DNA of 64,000 bases, taken from Juglans regia. Its lineage: Eukaryota > Streptophyta > Magnoliopsida > Fagales > Juglandaceae. The position numbers were made by a program, and so were the translations under genes. Location of the stretch: assembly GCF_001411555.2 (NCBI RefSeq), contig NC_049904.1:32253370-32317369 (forward strand), in the 5' to 3' direction. Shown here in pieces: positions 10,645 through 23,306 of the stretch; position 1 is the stretch's first letter; each line of letters begins with the position of its first letter. The notes beneath the pieces are model-generated. The model was not told the DNA's origin, searched no databases, and saw nothing but the letters and a program-made list of their open reading frames with translations.

Positions 10645-13600
10645 ATGGGAAAGGTAAAGAGGGTGATAAAAAAGGGGTTGGGGGAAATGGGGTTCAACGC
10701 CGGAGGCGGAGCCATAAACTGGTTCCCAGGCCACATGGCGGCAGCCACGCGCGCCATCAGGGAGCGGCTCAAGCTGGCTGACCTGGTCCTCGAGGTCCGC
10801 GACGCTCGTATTCCCTTGTCTTCCGCCAACCAGGACCTCCAGCCCCATCTCTCCTCCAAACGCCGCATCCTTGCCCTCAACAAGAGAGACTTGGCCAACC
10901 CCAATATCATGCATGTATCTATCTTACTTTTACGTGTTCGTATGCCTATTCTCTTGATTTTTCTGCTATTACAATCTTCTTTGCAAATACAATGGCTGAT
11001 TGTTTTAAGCGTTCGTAGAAATGGATTCATTACTTCGATTCGTGCAAGCAAGACTGCATTGCCATAAATGCGCATAGCAAGAGTTCTGTTAAGAAGGTTA
11101 GTTCGTACGCTGCAATCTGCATAATCGCCCGCTGTCTGTACTTTCTGCAATTTTTTTTCTATGCGAAATATGAGGTGACTGATACTCTGTTTCGTTGCCA
11201 AAAGAACTTGGGAAAATAAGTTTTTTCAGTTATTTCTGCACTGGTTTAACTTAAATTACTAGCTTTTCCAAATCTCTATGACATTTGCATTGTATTTCTA
11301 GGACGCCAAAATTTATGCTCGGGCAAATTTTGACATCCTTGTACCGTATGCGGTATTGAATATACTACTTCTGTTCATGCTCATGATGTACTTTTATGAT
11401 ACATGAACCAAAGCTTCTTGATCTTGTGGAGCTCAAACTGAAGGAAGTTATTGCAAGGGAGCCCACTCTCCTTGTTATGGTGGTCGGCGTTCCTAATGTT
11501 GGGAAGTCTGCTTTAATTAATTCAATCCATCAGATTGCATCATCTCTCTTTCCTAGTAAGACACTACTATGTTTTGCTTCATATCGTGACATGTCATTTT
11601 CTCATCATAGGTGTAAATTTGGAAGTCTATTAAATTATTATTGTTTGTGGTCTTAAAGCCCTGTAAATTGAAAAATAACAACTTCTATTTTTCATTCATA
11701 GTGCAGGGGAAGATGAAGCGAGCTACAGTGGGCCCATTGCCTGGTGTTACTCAGGATATTGCTGGATATAAGGTCCAGAGATTTTAACATAGTACACTTG
11801 GACTATGCTCTTTCTATATATACTTTAGAGTGTCATGGGAATTTCTATGCATAAAGCGAGGCTGAGATTCTGTCTTCACCTATCTTTCATAATGTTTAGT
11901 GTTCCATACTTACTGAACCAACATAAGCATGAAGCTGTTGGACTAATTAAACTTAATGATTAGGACTGGATCCCACTCAATTGACTTTGTTGCTCGAAAG
12001 ATGTTGTTGGTTCATGGGTGTATTGTTTTAATGGCAATTATCACTTGACATTTAGTGACTTATCTTTCTTTCTTGAGCAGACCAACTGCAAAGAATTTAT
12101 TTTTGTGACTTCTTTATCAATTTATTTATCTATTTTTTACTTCCACATTTTATTCCGGAGTTAGCTATTGTTTGAAGGCATAAGAATAGAGGAAAAACTT
12201 CAGGATCACATTTCTATTATAATTTTCAAAAGTTGGCAATAGCTAAATCAGTTCCATAAAGCCTTTATTTGAAGTCGCATTTTGGAATTGAAAGTCAAAT
12301 TATCAAGAATTTGGATTTTTAAAAAAAAAAAACTTAATTTTTTACCTTCTCCATCTTTTCCTCTACTCTTGTTGATCTATTCTGAGTACTTTTGCTTTAA
12401 CATCTGCAGATTGCACATCAGCCAAGCATATATGTCCTAGACAGTCCAGGTGTATTGGTTCCAAGCATACCTGACATAGAGACAGGACTAAAGCTAGCTC
12501 TTGCAGGTACCATCCTGCATTCTTTTAGCTATTTTGTGATATAATTATATATGAATCTCAAAAACACAGACCTTTTTTCCAATGGTCGATTGTAATTGAT
12601 TTTAATGGCATGACCATTCATGAATTCCTTGTATCACCAGAACATCACTCCTAGACGTTGCTCTTGTATATGACCCGTGTACTTGGACTTTGCCTATTCT
12701 TATGATCAATAGAATTTTATTTACCGATAAAAAAAGCACGGACCTTTTTGTACTTAATTGTCACACACAATGCTCATTCAACTTATCCTTATCCATTTGA
12801 TTGGAGGTGGTCTAAGTCACATGAAATGACTATCGCAACACTGTTCTCTTCTTATCCTTTTGAGTAAATTTACGAAGTTCTTTCATGTGTATAAAGGGTC
12901 TGTGAAAGACTCGGTCGTTGGGGAGGAGCGTATTGCTCAATACTTGTTGGCAGTTCTAAATACCAGAGGAACTCCCCTTCATTGGATCCACCTGAACAAC
13001 AGGAGACTGGAAGGGATTAAATTTGATTCCGAGGGGAAACATGAGTATAGCCTTAAAGATCTTCGGCCCAAAAGGAGGAAGCCACCAAATAACTCTGATG
13101 TGCTTTATATTGAGGTAACTTGGGATCCTCTTGCGTATTCATATTTTATGTATGATAGTCGAGTGTTTTTAATTATTTTATGGTCAACATGTGACTGTTC
13201 TCCTAAATGAAAATGCTTTATATTGAGGTAATATGGGATCCTCTTGGGACTCTGTCTTTTTAGAGAAGTGCTACAGCCATAAAAAGATCCCACAAAAATA
13301 AATTCACAAACTGACATGGCTTGATGTAGTACTTTAGATCTACTTTACAATAAAAGTAGCTTTATAATCTAACATACCACATCAAGACCCGCTAGTTTGT
13401 ATGTTTGCTTTTGTGGGATCTCCTTGTGGCTAAAACATTTCTCTTCTTTTTATTGGTACCTTTCAGGATCTTTTTTTTCCTTTTTTGGTTGTTGTCATTT
13501 CTCAATTTCCTAGTTATAATTTTGTGCCCTTTCAGGATATTGTAACAGAAGTCCAATGTGCCTTGTATTTAACTCTATCAGAATTCACTGGTAATGTGGA

Positions 13601-13787
13601 AGATGAGGGTGACTTGGAGGGTCTTATAGAGCAGCAGTTCGAAGCACTACAGAAGGCATTTAAGATACCTCATAAGGCCTCAGAAGCTCGTCTGATGATA
13701 TCAAAAAAGTTTCTTACTTTATTTAGGGCAGGTAAACTCGGTCCTTTCATTCTTGATGATGTCCCTGATGCCAACTGTGTATCATGA
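10645..13787 (+). CDS. SIN2: DAR GTPase 2, mitochondrial (YlqF/RbgA/MTG1 family)
   Basis: This is a circularly permuted GTPase that acts in large-subunit mitoribosome assembly; Arabidopsis SHORT INTEGUMENTS 2 is needed for integument growth. The seven exons are 10645-10914, 11019-11096, 11414-11555, 11702-11772, 12410-12506, 12897-13114 and 13536-13787. They add to 1128 nt, or 375 residues, with every phase consistent. Visible motifs are INWFPGHM (25-31), the DAR motif (53-55), G4 NKRD (79-82), G1 GVPNVGKS (141-148), a Thr/Gly-rich G2 region (PLPGVTQDIAG) and G3 DSPG (198-201). The order G4-G1-G2-G3 proves the permutation. The C-terminal part (EEDLE-like acidic stretch, KIPHKASEARLMISKKFLTLFRAGKLGPFILDD in outline) matches the family. 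Intron 6 contains a MITE and a duplicated exon end. Confidence 0.92.
12640..12736 (+). repeat. 3'-end fragment of a LINE/SINE-type retroelement
   Basis: The motif CTCTTGTATA...TGTACTTGGACTTTGCC...ATCAATAGAATTTTATTTACC is followed by an A-rich tail (GATAAAAAAAG). The same motif occurs on the opposite strand at about 24948-25035. It lies in intron 5 of SIN2 and has no coding capacity. Confidence 0.55.
13263..13444. mobile_element. 182-bp MITE, family C, in SIN2 intron 6
   Basis: Inverted ends GAGAAGTGCTACAGCCA and, reverse-complemented, AGAGAAATGTTTTAGCCACA continue into paired AAAGATCCCACAAAA / AGGAGATCCCACAAAA blocks. The flanks are near-identical (TCTTTTTTA left, TCTTTTTA right), consistent with an 8-9 bp duplication. 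Related internal sequence (a TTTACAATAAAA..CTTTATAATCTAACATA core) is found at about 27076-27235 and 44745-44930. Confidence 0.7.
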
Positions 13788-14818
13788 GTTGTCTTCAATT
13801 TCCCAAGCGTTCTCTACCTTTTATACATAATGATTAGTTCTCATACTCCTTTCTGTTTCTTTTCTTTTCTTCACTCACAGTACATTTACCGTAGTATCAC
13901 TTGTATCAATGATGTCTCAAATACTTCAATTGTATTGCAATGATAAGTCAGACAGATTGTTTGGGTTAGTGAGCGATTTACTTTTGTATTTACAAAGCTA
14001 AGTTGGAGATAATGCCTGCCTTGTGTTGGTGAGTTACTTATCAAAGAGAGTTCCCCTATACTTTGTTGTGGACTGCTGATATGATTAAGAAAAATTCCAT
14101 TTGCAAGTCGGCGTGGACACACCTTCCACACTTTGACATGGCATGTTTGGTTTGCAAGAAAAATTTAAAAATATTTGAATGTTGCAAATCAAATCTTACC
14201 ACATAAAAGGGTCTTGGATGGTGTGTCCTTCACAGTGGCTTGCATGTAAATCTATAGCTATTCCTATTGCCTATTGGGGCACGATACTGCTGTCCTTGTG
14301 CATAAATTGGCCTCCAAAAAGAGCTATGGCTGTTCTTATTTGCTGTTCCAGGTATTTTTTAGAAGATATCTTAATCCTCTGCGTCTCTATAAAAACCACT
14401 TCAAAGAAAGAAAATTTGTTATAAGCCATATTCCTCGTGTTATACAATTCTCACTTATCCCTTGTCTATCAGTACTTGATTTTTTAACCTTAATATTCTA
14501 ATATTAATGGGCGTAACTACTAAAAAATTGTGTTTGTTGAAGAAACTAAAAGCAGGTTTGGTATAGAGAAAAAGAATAAGGCCTACTCGAACACATTTCG
14601 TTGGCACACTCAGCTTTGCAGGATAACCTAAGAAGGAATCCTCATGCTGCATTACATGATATGAGGGCTGTACATGTGAAATTTACTATGGGAGTTTTTT
14701 TTAGTAGGAGCAATCATCAAAAACTACAAAAACCTGCCGAACAACCAAGTTGATTGTGTGGCATTTATGGTAATGGCAATACAGTAAAATTCAGAGATTC
14801 TGAACTGGTAATTAGTGG
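13788..14818. other. Intergenic DNA between convergent SIN2 and SRF genes
   Basis: This stretch holds the 3' UTRs of the two genes. Short open frames at 14179-14501 lack any domain or splice support. Nothing else was recognised. Confidence 0.5.
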
Positions 14819-17800
14819 TCAAGGGGATGAGTGGCTCAACTCAGGTGAGCCTATGAAGCGAGTGTTGGTTGAGCGGAAGGACTTTTCCTCCTCTTCATTA
14901 CCATATGCTGCGCCACCCTTTGCCATGCTGAACTTCTCTAACAGAGATGTTAGTGATTCCACAATCTCAGACATCGGTGGTCGGAACTGCTTCACCGGCT
15001 GTTCGAGTCCCATTCACGCACAGACAGACATACAAAAATGATATCACATTCACAGCAATGCCAATCGATATAAGTAGACGTAGGTAGACATTGATTTTAA
15101 TGTCAGCTTACCAGCAGGCAGCTTCAATTAATATGATTTTTATGGAGTTTTAAAATCCGGCTTAACATAAATACAAAATAAACTCAATATTTTAGTGATG
15201 ATTCCTGATCTCAGAGTTTCAAAGAGACCCAGTTTGAAATTAAGAAAAAGAAGGAAGAAAATAAACAAAATATACTCTAAATTTCATTCTAGAAAGATGT
15301 CGACCAAGACCGTTCAATTCAGTTTGCTTCCGAGTGCACCTTAAAGGTTTAAATACCTAATGCAAAACATAGGAAACAGTACCTGTATGCAGAGGGAGAT
15401 TATATCGGCAAAACGGGAGAGAGTCTTGGATGATGCGGATCGTTTGATGGCCGGATCAACCATCTCTTCCAAACTCTCGCTGTCATGAAGCCGTGATGAA
15501 GCCCATTTCACTAGAGATTGTTCTTCCCTTGGTCTTGAACTATGTTAAAAAAGCAGAGCATGTTATAATTAAGAAACACAACCAGAATGTTAGGAAACAA
15601 AGAAACTGATCCTGAACCCTACTTCTCAAATGGTTTCCTTCCCGTTAGTAACTCCAAAAGCAACACTCCAAAGGCATAGATGTCAGTCTTAGTATTATCA
15701 ATTCCTGGTTCTCCATGTTCGTGTGCAATGTAGCCAGTGTCAAAAAGAGCAATTTCAGAAGCCTGTTTGCATCAATAAACGACGGTAATGGATGAGTCAC
15801 CATTCATTATCCATCTCTATAAATAGAAGAGTTCCTTTATGACAGGTTTATATGTTTTAGGCTGTGATTGCAATGAAGTATAAGCAGATTACTCTCACAG
15901 GACAAGAAAATGTTCTTAAATTTGTCATCCTAGAATATGTTCCCGATTTACTTCTGGGACTTTCGGCTTAAGCATTCTAGCTTGTAAGAACCCATATCCT
16001 GTTTAGGAAAATATCAATAATATTAGCAAAATTTCAAAATGAAACGATTCTCATTAGTGCTTACCTTAATTTTAACTCTATTGCTTGTGAGTGGCCTCAA
16101 AATGGCTAGCCCACAGTCACAGACACGAGGCATCAGTTCTTCATCAAGTAAGATGTTGGCAGCCTTCAAATTGCTATGAGCAACGGGAGGCGATAATGTG
16201 GAGTGCAAATAGCTGAAAACAACATTTGGAAAATAAAAACAATCAACACCCTGGGAAATATATTCTTACATAAGATTATTGAGATCCTGCAAAAGGCCAC
16301 GGTACAAAAACTGAAAACAGTATGCTTTATCAATTATCCTAACAGGTGTTTGGCATTTTTTTTTTTTTTTTTCACAATTAAAAAACAGGTGTTTGGTATG
16401 CAATGATGCAAAGATCCATTCTGCGACCGGAACTAGAAACTACATGCGTCGGGAGAACAATAAAGGAAACTTACTCCAAAGCCCGAGCAACACCAAGGGC
16501 AATCCGGAGACGGAGGCCCCATGACAGAGGCTTGTACGCGTCACTGTGCAGAGCATCATCAAGAGACAAGTTTCTGACGTACTCGTACACAAGAAGATGC
16601 TGTCCATGTTCTGTACTATAGCCAAGAAGTGTAACAATGTTTGGATGCCTCAAGCGGGAAGCAGTCCAAATAACATCCATGAACTGTTCTTCTTCTCTGA
16701 AAGAAAGCGACACCATGTTGATGTTCTTCACAGCCAAAATCTGGGGGGGAAAAAAAGAGGACAAAATATCTCGTGACTTGCATTAAGTTCGAACGTTATT
16801 GTAAGAGGCAAAAACATATTGATAGTATATGCAGGCTGTACTTGGCCATCAGGAAACTCGGCTCTGTAAACTGAACCAAGAGATCCTTCTCCAAGAAGAT
16901 TCTCTTCACTGAAGCTGTTTGTAGCTGATTGAAGCTCTGCTACAGTGTAAAGTTTTGTTCTTGCTGGGAGTCTGCCTTTCATAGAGGCAGTTCTTCTCGA
17001 TTTTCTCTCAGTTCTGGTATGATAAACAGGAGGTATCTGCCTCGGACCATGAGCTGGTGGAGAGCTCAAATCCAAGATTTGTGGGCTCTCTCCTCGTGCA
17101 GTAGAAGACCCGTCAACTGTTAAAAAAAAAAAAAAAAAAGCACCAAGTAATCCTAAGAAGCTCTCCGATAAAAGAAATTGAGAAATTTTATTTATCATTT
17201 TTTTAACTGTCAAGTGTCAACCTTTCATCATTTCTTAACATGTTATTAATGTGCAGTTTGGATGGTGATTTGAGATAAAAATTAAAAATTAAATTAATTT
17301 TTTTAATATTATTTTATATAAAAATTTAAAAAAATTATAATAATAAGATAAAATGAATCACTTCTTAGATTTAAACGGAGCTTATGATTGAAAAACTATT
17401 TGATATCTTTCACTCGTTTAATATTACATCAAGATATAATAAAATGATACCAATTAAAAAGATAAATAGAATTTCCTCATTTTCCAAGGAATTAAGGGGG
17501 AAGAATATACTTCTACAATAAAATTAAAATTCAATATTACGAAAAGGATCATATACATATCATTTTACTTAATGGTTAAAGAAGTGATTATAAGTAAAAT
17601 TGTATAATTTTTAATTTTTTTTAATGATTAAAGATGTTAAAAAAATACTTTAAAAGAAAATTTAAAAAAAATAAAAGTGTCAAATACACTATAGAGTAGT
17701 AAATGAATAGTAGGAGGTAGTAAATCTAACATGATCCGTTTATTAATACACAAGTCTTCGCAACTTTGATCTGTATAAATTATTGTAAATAATAAGATGC

Positions 17801-20284
17801 TTAGCTTACCTCTAGCTGTAGTCACTGGAAGAGATTGCAATGAGCTATTTCCGCTTTCCAACCTCTTAAGCTTCTGTGCACAGGATCGGTTGCGGATCAC
17901 AATGACAAGTGCCACGCACGTTGCCATCAGAGTTCCTCCACCAAGCATAAAAGCAATTCCTCCACGGCTTATCGGTTTCTTTTTGTGTCCACTTTCTTTG
18001 GGAGAGCGATAGTTCTCAATGGCACTTGAGTGAGTTGTGGGAGGGGCACTAATGTTTTGCATTATGGGCACAGTTTCCAAAGGGAAATCCCACGGCAGGG
18101 TGTTATCCCCTACATGGAACCTGTTGCCCCAAATCCTAACAAGAGTTAAAAGAAGAGATTTAATGAATGAATAAATTTGTTCTACTTAATGAAGGCAAAT
18201 GGAAGGTGAAGACAATTGAACTTTTGATCATCTACCATAAATTTGGTATTGAGCGAAAATGCTTTGGGATAATGCCACTAAAAGAATTGTCTTGGATGTT
18301 CCTGACAACAGAGATGAGTGAGCCGGCAATTAAAGAGATCAAACAGTACCAGATACAAAATGCAGCAAAAATCAGATATTGAGAAACCTACAGATCAGTT
18401 AGTGGAAGCTCAGCCAGGTAGGTCACTGATCCAGTGAAGTAGTTGTTCTGCAAGAACCTGTACACAGACGACATATGAAAGAATGAAACCAACATGTCAA
18501 AATAATTGCAGGCAATGAAGCCTTAACCAAGTTGGGATGTAAAAAGTACAAACTCACAGTCTAGTAAGATTTGTCAAAGATCCAAACGAACTCGGTAGAT
18601 CTCCAGTGAAATTATTGTGTGATAGGTCCCTATAAAAAAAAGAGAGAGCATCATTTTCAAGTGCTTAAAAAGCACCTTACTTTCTCTGACTTCAAACGCC
18701 AAGAAAAAAGGGTTGAAGAATACATACAACACTCTGAGATTCTGTAAGCCATTAAACACATTTCCAATTGGTCCAGATAAGAAATTGCGGCTTAGATTTC
18801 TACAAGGTAAAGAATTAAAGGGTTGTGACCGGATAATCATAAAACATAGATAACTCAGATAAGCCAGTAAATAGGCTCAGGGGATAAGCAACTTACAGAT
18901 ACCGGAGATTTTTCAAGGTTGGTAAAGAGTTGGGAATATTTTGGCGCAAATAGTTGTGCGCCATATTTCTGCATTCATGAAAAGGTAAAAGAAAAACCAA
19001 AAACATAAATGAATAGCATAATTATAAAATAGATTATAAGCATACAATAATCCCAATGTACAAAAGTAGCATCTTACATATGAGTGGCATCGGGGGGTAA
19101 CTCGTATGGAATTTCACCCTCAATTTTATTGGAGCTAACATCCCTAAAGAACAAAACAGGATAAAGGATTTAACTAAACAGTACAACTTGGAGAACTGTT
19201 TTTAGAGCTGAAAACAACAAAGCATAATCATTTACAGGTGCTTCAAGTTATATAGATTGTGGAGCTGGCCTCCAATATGCCCAGTGAGGTTTAGTCCTTG
19301 AATTTTACTGCAGGGGTTAAGATACAAGTTAGGTTTTAAGCAAAGTATATTACTTACAAATATAGGTTATTAGATGGTAAACAGAGCTATGTGCATTACA
19401 GGTATATAATAGATGACTCAAAACATGACACTCCAGTCCATGATTCCACGCAAGGATCCCCACCATCCAGTTTCCATCCCGTCAGCTCGGGTGGTTGGTT
19501 CAGGGACCTGTACAGATCTTGAAGAGCAGTGACTGCACAGGTTAAAGAAACAAAGTTACTGAGATGACCAAGCACACAAATGGTTATCATGAACTCTGTT
19601 TATTCGTTCCTATTAAGTCAGTTATACTTTGAACTCAAAAGTTGATGCACAAATTCAGACTTGCAGAAATACCGATCCCCAAAAAAAGAGGCAATTAAAT
19701 CCTCATGAGTCATGACTGGCGTCCATCACATATCATTTGGATCCCACTGTAGAAGTTGAAGGCACATCTCTAGATGATTGATCTCCGAGCTCAATAGCGC
19801 CGGATTAATGCCTGGAAGTAACTTCCGACGGTCCAATATGGAGAAAGTAACTAAAGCGCCAAAATTTAGGCCACAAAAAATTATGAGCACCGAAAAGGAA
19901 CCTTTTATAGCGTTTTCTTTTCATCGGTTGCTGGTAAAGAATGCGAAAAACCGAATCTTGGGATTTTGCTTCAAACAGAGAATAAAAACCGTAATTCTGG
20001 GCTTTCCTTTATATTTATTCCATGGTTCCGTCAGTGAAAATTATATAAAACGTAACAATCTTTTTTGTTTAATTATCCTTTATTTTCTCACCAATCAAAT
20101 AGAGGTTTCAGAACATTATTATATAAAAGGACTCCATGGTACGCAATAAAATCAAGAAGAAAGAGAAAGAGTAGGATATAGTAGAGTTACCGTCGACTGG
20201 ATTGGTAAATGCCCAAGCCTGTGAAGCCAGCATTGCAAAGAACACTTTTAGGACTAGATACAAACAAACACATTGCTTGGCCAT
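14819..20284 (-). CDS. STRUBBELIG-receptor family LRR receptor-like (pseudo)kinase
   Basis: This is a plasma-membrane receptor of the SRF/LRR-V family. Its 15 minus-strand exons are 20191-20284, 19400-19532, 19236-19307, 19078-19143, 18897-18968, 18728-18799, 18558-18629, 18392-18457, 17810-18135, 16842-17116, 16475-16740, 16065-16212, 15623-15762, 15383-15539 and 14819-14998. They sum to 2139 nt, or 712 residues, all in phase. There is a signal peptide (about 1-25), then the SUB N-terminal domain ([22 protein letters not shown]). Next come about six LRRs, each on its own 66- or 72-nt exon, a TM near 273-296, and a kinase domain in the C-terminal half. Lys in ILAVKN is kept, but HRD reads HSN and DFG reads DCG, so catalysis is unlikely, as is known for this family. 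It resembles SRF1/2/3; the exact orthologue is not assigned. Confidence 0.9.
17254..17382. mobile_element. MITE remnant, family B (GATGAG-type), in SRF intron
   Basis: The left end GCAGTTTGGATGGTGATTTGAGAT and right end GATTTAAACGGAGC are degenerate versions of the GCCTCGTTTGG...CCAAACGAGGC ends seen at 39930 and 47248. The core is AT-only. Confidence 0.45.
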
Positions 20285-22052
20285 TTTTCGCGATAATCAG
20301 AAAATCAGTCGGGCAATCTCTGTGATTTCCTGGAAATATATAGACCGTTATCAGAGAAAAGTACATTCAACGGATAAATACTCATGTCACAGAAGAAAAG
20401 TGCGAAACAAAATCCGACTGTTTTGGTTCCCGATAAAATGGGAACAACGAAAAGGAGAAAAAATTTTGAATTTTCTGTTGAAGAAACTCGTATAGTCGGC
20501 TTAAGTTTTTTCTTTTTCTTGAAGTTCAATCAAAAGAAAAAGGAGATACAAACCAGAATATCTCTTATTCTGCTCTGCTTTCTCAGAGTCCGAAAAGGAG
20601 CAGAGTACTGCTCGAGAACCAGTCAGTACACACTGATTAAACACGATCAAGAACGAGTTTTCAAGCCAAGATTTAAAGATAAAACGTCATAGAAAGATTC
20701 AAGACCCGAGGTTATCATCAATCTTTAGGAACAATGGGAAAGTAGAAAATCACCAAGAAAATCTGGAAGGATAATAATAGCGTCGACTTCGATGTATTTG
20801 GAAAGAAAACTGATAAGAAATTAAAAAAGTGTTCACAAGAAAGAATTAGGGCTCGGATGTACTTCTGAGGAAGCTATTCTCTGAGTTTCAGAGAGAGAGG
20901 GAGAGTGTATGTGTACCGAAGAGAGGGGTTTGGAATGTTTGATAATGGAGGTTTACACAGGAGAAAGAAAGAGTGATACTACTGGAACGATGGCGGTGAT
21001 ATTTATTTAATTGAGCTGGCGTCCACGTCGGAAAGTTCAGTTAGTCGTTAATGTGTATGGCGGTAATCCCATGCTTCAGAGCCCATTTCGGAGATCATGT
21101 GACGTCATTACGTGTTTGACGACCATAGGTATTTTCTTTTCCTTTTTTAAATGTAACCTGGGCCCCAGTTTATTGGGCCGCCATGACTTCTATCGCCTAG
21201 ACTTCTAATGTAGTAAGTATTCGATAATAAAAACCAAATAAATAAATAATAATAATAATAATAATAGTAAGAGAAATTTTATTTGTAATTTCTAAATAGA
21301 GATCGTATATACAGATCATTTATTAAATAAAAAAAATATCATTTTAGGAATGATATTTTTATAATTTTAAAAATAAAATTACTTAAATTTGCATTGCAGT
21401 CTCAAATAAAAATTGTACCTTACATTGCTCTAATAGTAATAATAATAATAATATGCAATGTCGATCCTCTCTTCAATAGAAATAGTAATGTCTTGCGCAA
21501 GGCATGCATAGCATAACACTCAACCCTCCAAGGTCTTGATTCGAACCCCTACCCAACTCAAAAAAAAAATTAGTAATGTCTTTTGATATCTCTAACTCCG
21601 CCCCAAAGTCGAAATCAAAACACAATAATAGTTCAATTTTTACGGCTCGTCCTACGATCAAGATCGTCGGGAGACGGCTCGTTCTATGTTCGTGCCCTGA
21701 GGTTAATATAGAAGACGAAGAGTAATATCACTCTCTAACAAATAAATAATAGCATTAGCAAAGAAAGCATTACTGAGGCTGTTAAGTGGGCATCAGATCC
21801 CTTCACAGTGCAATGAGCTTGAGACTGATTCCACCATCAAAACCATTCACTCAACATCAACAGATGTTTCCAAACAAATATTAGCAAAATACGAAATAAG
21901 TAGCGGAAGGTGAACACTTAGCAATATCAGTTTTAACAGTTTTAAACACAAAACAAGAGTAACTTAGGGTTTATCCCAACAAAAGAGCTAGTGACCACCT
22001 GCCAAACATTCAAGTTATTCAGTCGATAAGGTGTTCGTGAGAAGCAGGACAG
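20285..22052. promoter_or_regulatory. SRF upstream region and intergenic DNA to SPL9 3' end
   Basis: The part next to the start codon (20285-21000) is the likely leader and promoter of the SRF gene, with GA-rich stretches near 20890-20910. From 21240 the sequence is AT-rich with (TAA)n near 21244-21268 and 21430-21452. A small A-tailed insertion lies at 21495-21570. The SPL9 3' UTR occupies the last few hundred bases. No further gene was seen. Confidence 0.5.
21495..21570 (+). mobile_element. Small A-tailed retroinsertion with 12-bp TSD
   Basis: A 65-bp body is followed by a run of A and is bracketed by perfect direct repeats TAGTAATGTCTT at 21483-21494 and 21571-21582. The body contains GATTCGAACCCC, the complement of a pol III B-box or tRNA T-loop (GGTTCGAATC). 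That suggests a tRNA- or SINE-derived RNA. The A tail is on the plus strand, but the B-box reads on the minus strand. Confidence 0.6.
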
Positions 22053-23260
22053 TCAAAGTGACCAGTGCAATTGCTGAGGGGAGGAGCTATAAGCCCCGGA
22101 GTGCCCAAGTTCCACCACGTATTGCCTCCTACTCTGCTGAGAGGACTCAAGCTCACCAGAAAACTGACTGTTGAAAGGCTGAGAAATTTGACTTAAACCC
22201 AGATCAGGGGGCATCTCGTCTGAACTGCTACCAACCTCATTGCCCTTCACGCCCCACGAGCAGCTTGGAAACTGATTGACAACTGCACCATGAGGAGCTG
22301 TTGGCTGAGCCACAGGTGCCCTTTCAGCGTTCATCAAATCCTTCATTATAGGACCTGATTCTTGGCTTCTGGAGCCCCACGTTTGATTTGACAGAAGAGA
22401 GAGAGCACAGCTTGAGTCAGTGACTCCTGTGAAGCATTCTCCTGGAGGAATTCCAGGACCGGGATAACCCATGCCAGTTACTGAACCTTGCAGGTAAAGG
22501 TCAGATGTAGGGTTTTCAGTGTTGCTTTGCCATGGATGTGGAAGAAACTTTCCCGTTGAAGTGGTAGTTTGATTTCCAGATACCTGCTCCGATCTTGTAG
22601 TCGGCCATGCATCCCGCCCAGTAAACTTTGGATATGCAGAAAAGTCCATCAGAAAACCTCCTCTGCTGTTGTTGCCTGTCATTTCAGGAATCAAACAATT
22701 GAACTTTAACTTTTAAGCTGGGTAAGTATAACATGCATATTTGTCAAAAATTCTACTGATGATGTCTCCTAACCAAAGAAAGATGAAGAGAGTCGCCCAT
22801 AGCGTGAGGACAATAATGATCCAGGTGGTGGCTTCCTCCTCCGTTCATTATGACCGGCAAGACGCCTACGACAACTTCGTTTTCCTTGGTCAAATTCAGG
22901 AAGTAGATGAAATCTGGCACAGATTAATAGTGGCTATTAGTTTGGATAAATAAGGCATAACCGTCTATTACTCAGTGGAATGGTTTCCCTCTAGCATAAA
23001 TTTGATACAGAAAGAATTTGAGGCATAGAAACATAGAAAACAACAACAATAACATTTAATAAATTAATAAAGAATATTGGCATATTGCTTGCCAGCATGG
23101 TGCGGCATACTCTTCATTGCCCTGGGAAGAGGAACTAGAAAAGTTTCTAGTATCCACACTTGGCATCGGTTCAATGCACATGGCTGTGCAGAGACAGTTG
23201 GTTTTGTGGAGTGTGGTTCATACTTTTGGCAGCTCGATTCGATGACCCAACCCGACAAGG

Positions 23261-23306
<46 letters not shown>

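Noticed and set aside
10515..11201. 228-codon minus-strand frame opposite SIN2 exon 1
   Set aside because: It runs antisense to the well-supported SIN2 exons and crosses their splice sites; its sequence is the shadow of GC-rich coding DNA.
22389..22408. The plus-strand TGACAGAAGAGAGAGAGCAC as a miR156 gene
   Set aside because: It lies antisense within SPL9 exon 3, encodes the conserved ALSLLS, and has no hairpin partner nearby; it is the target site.
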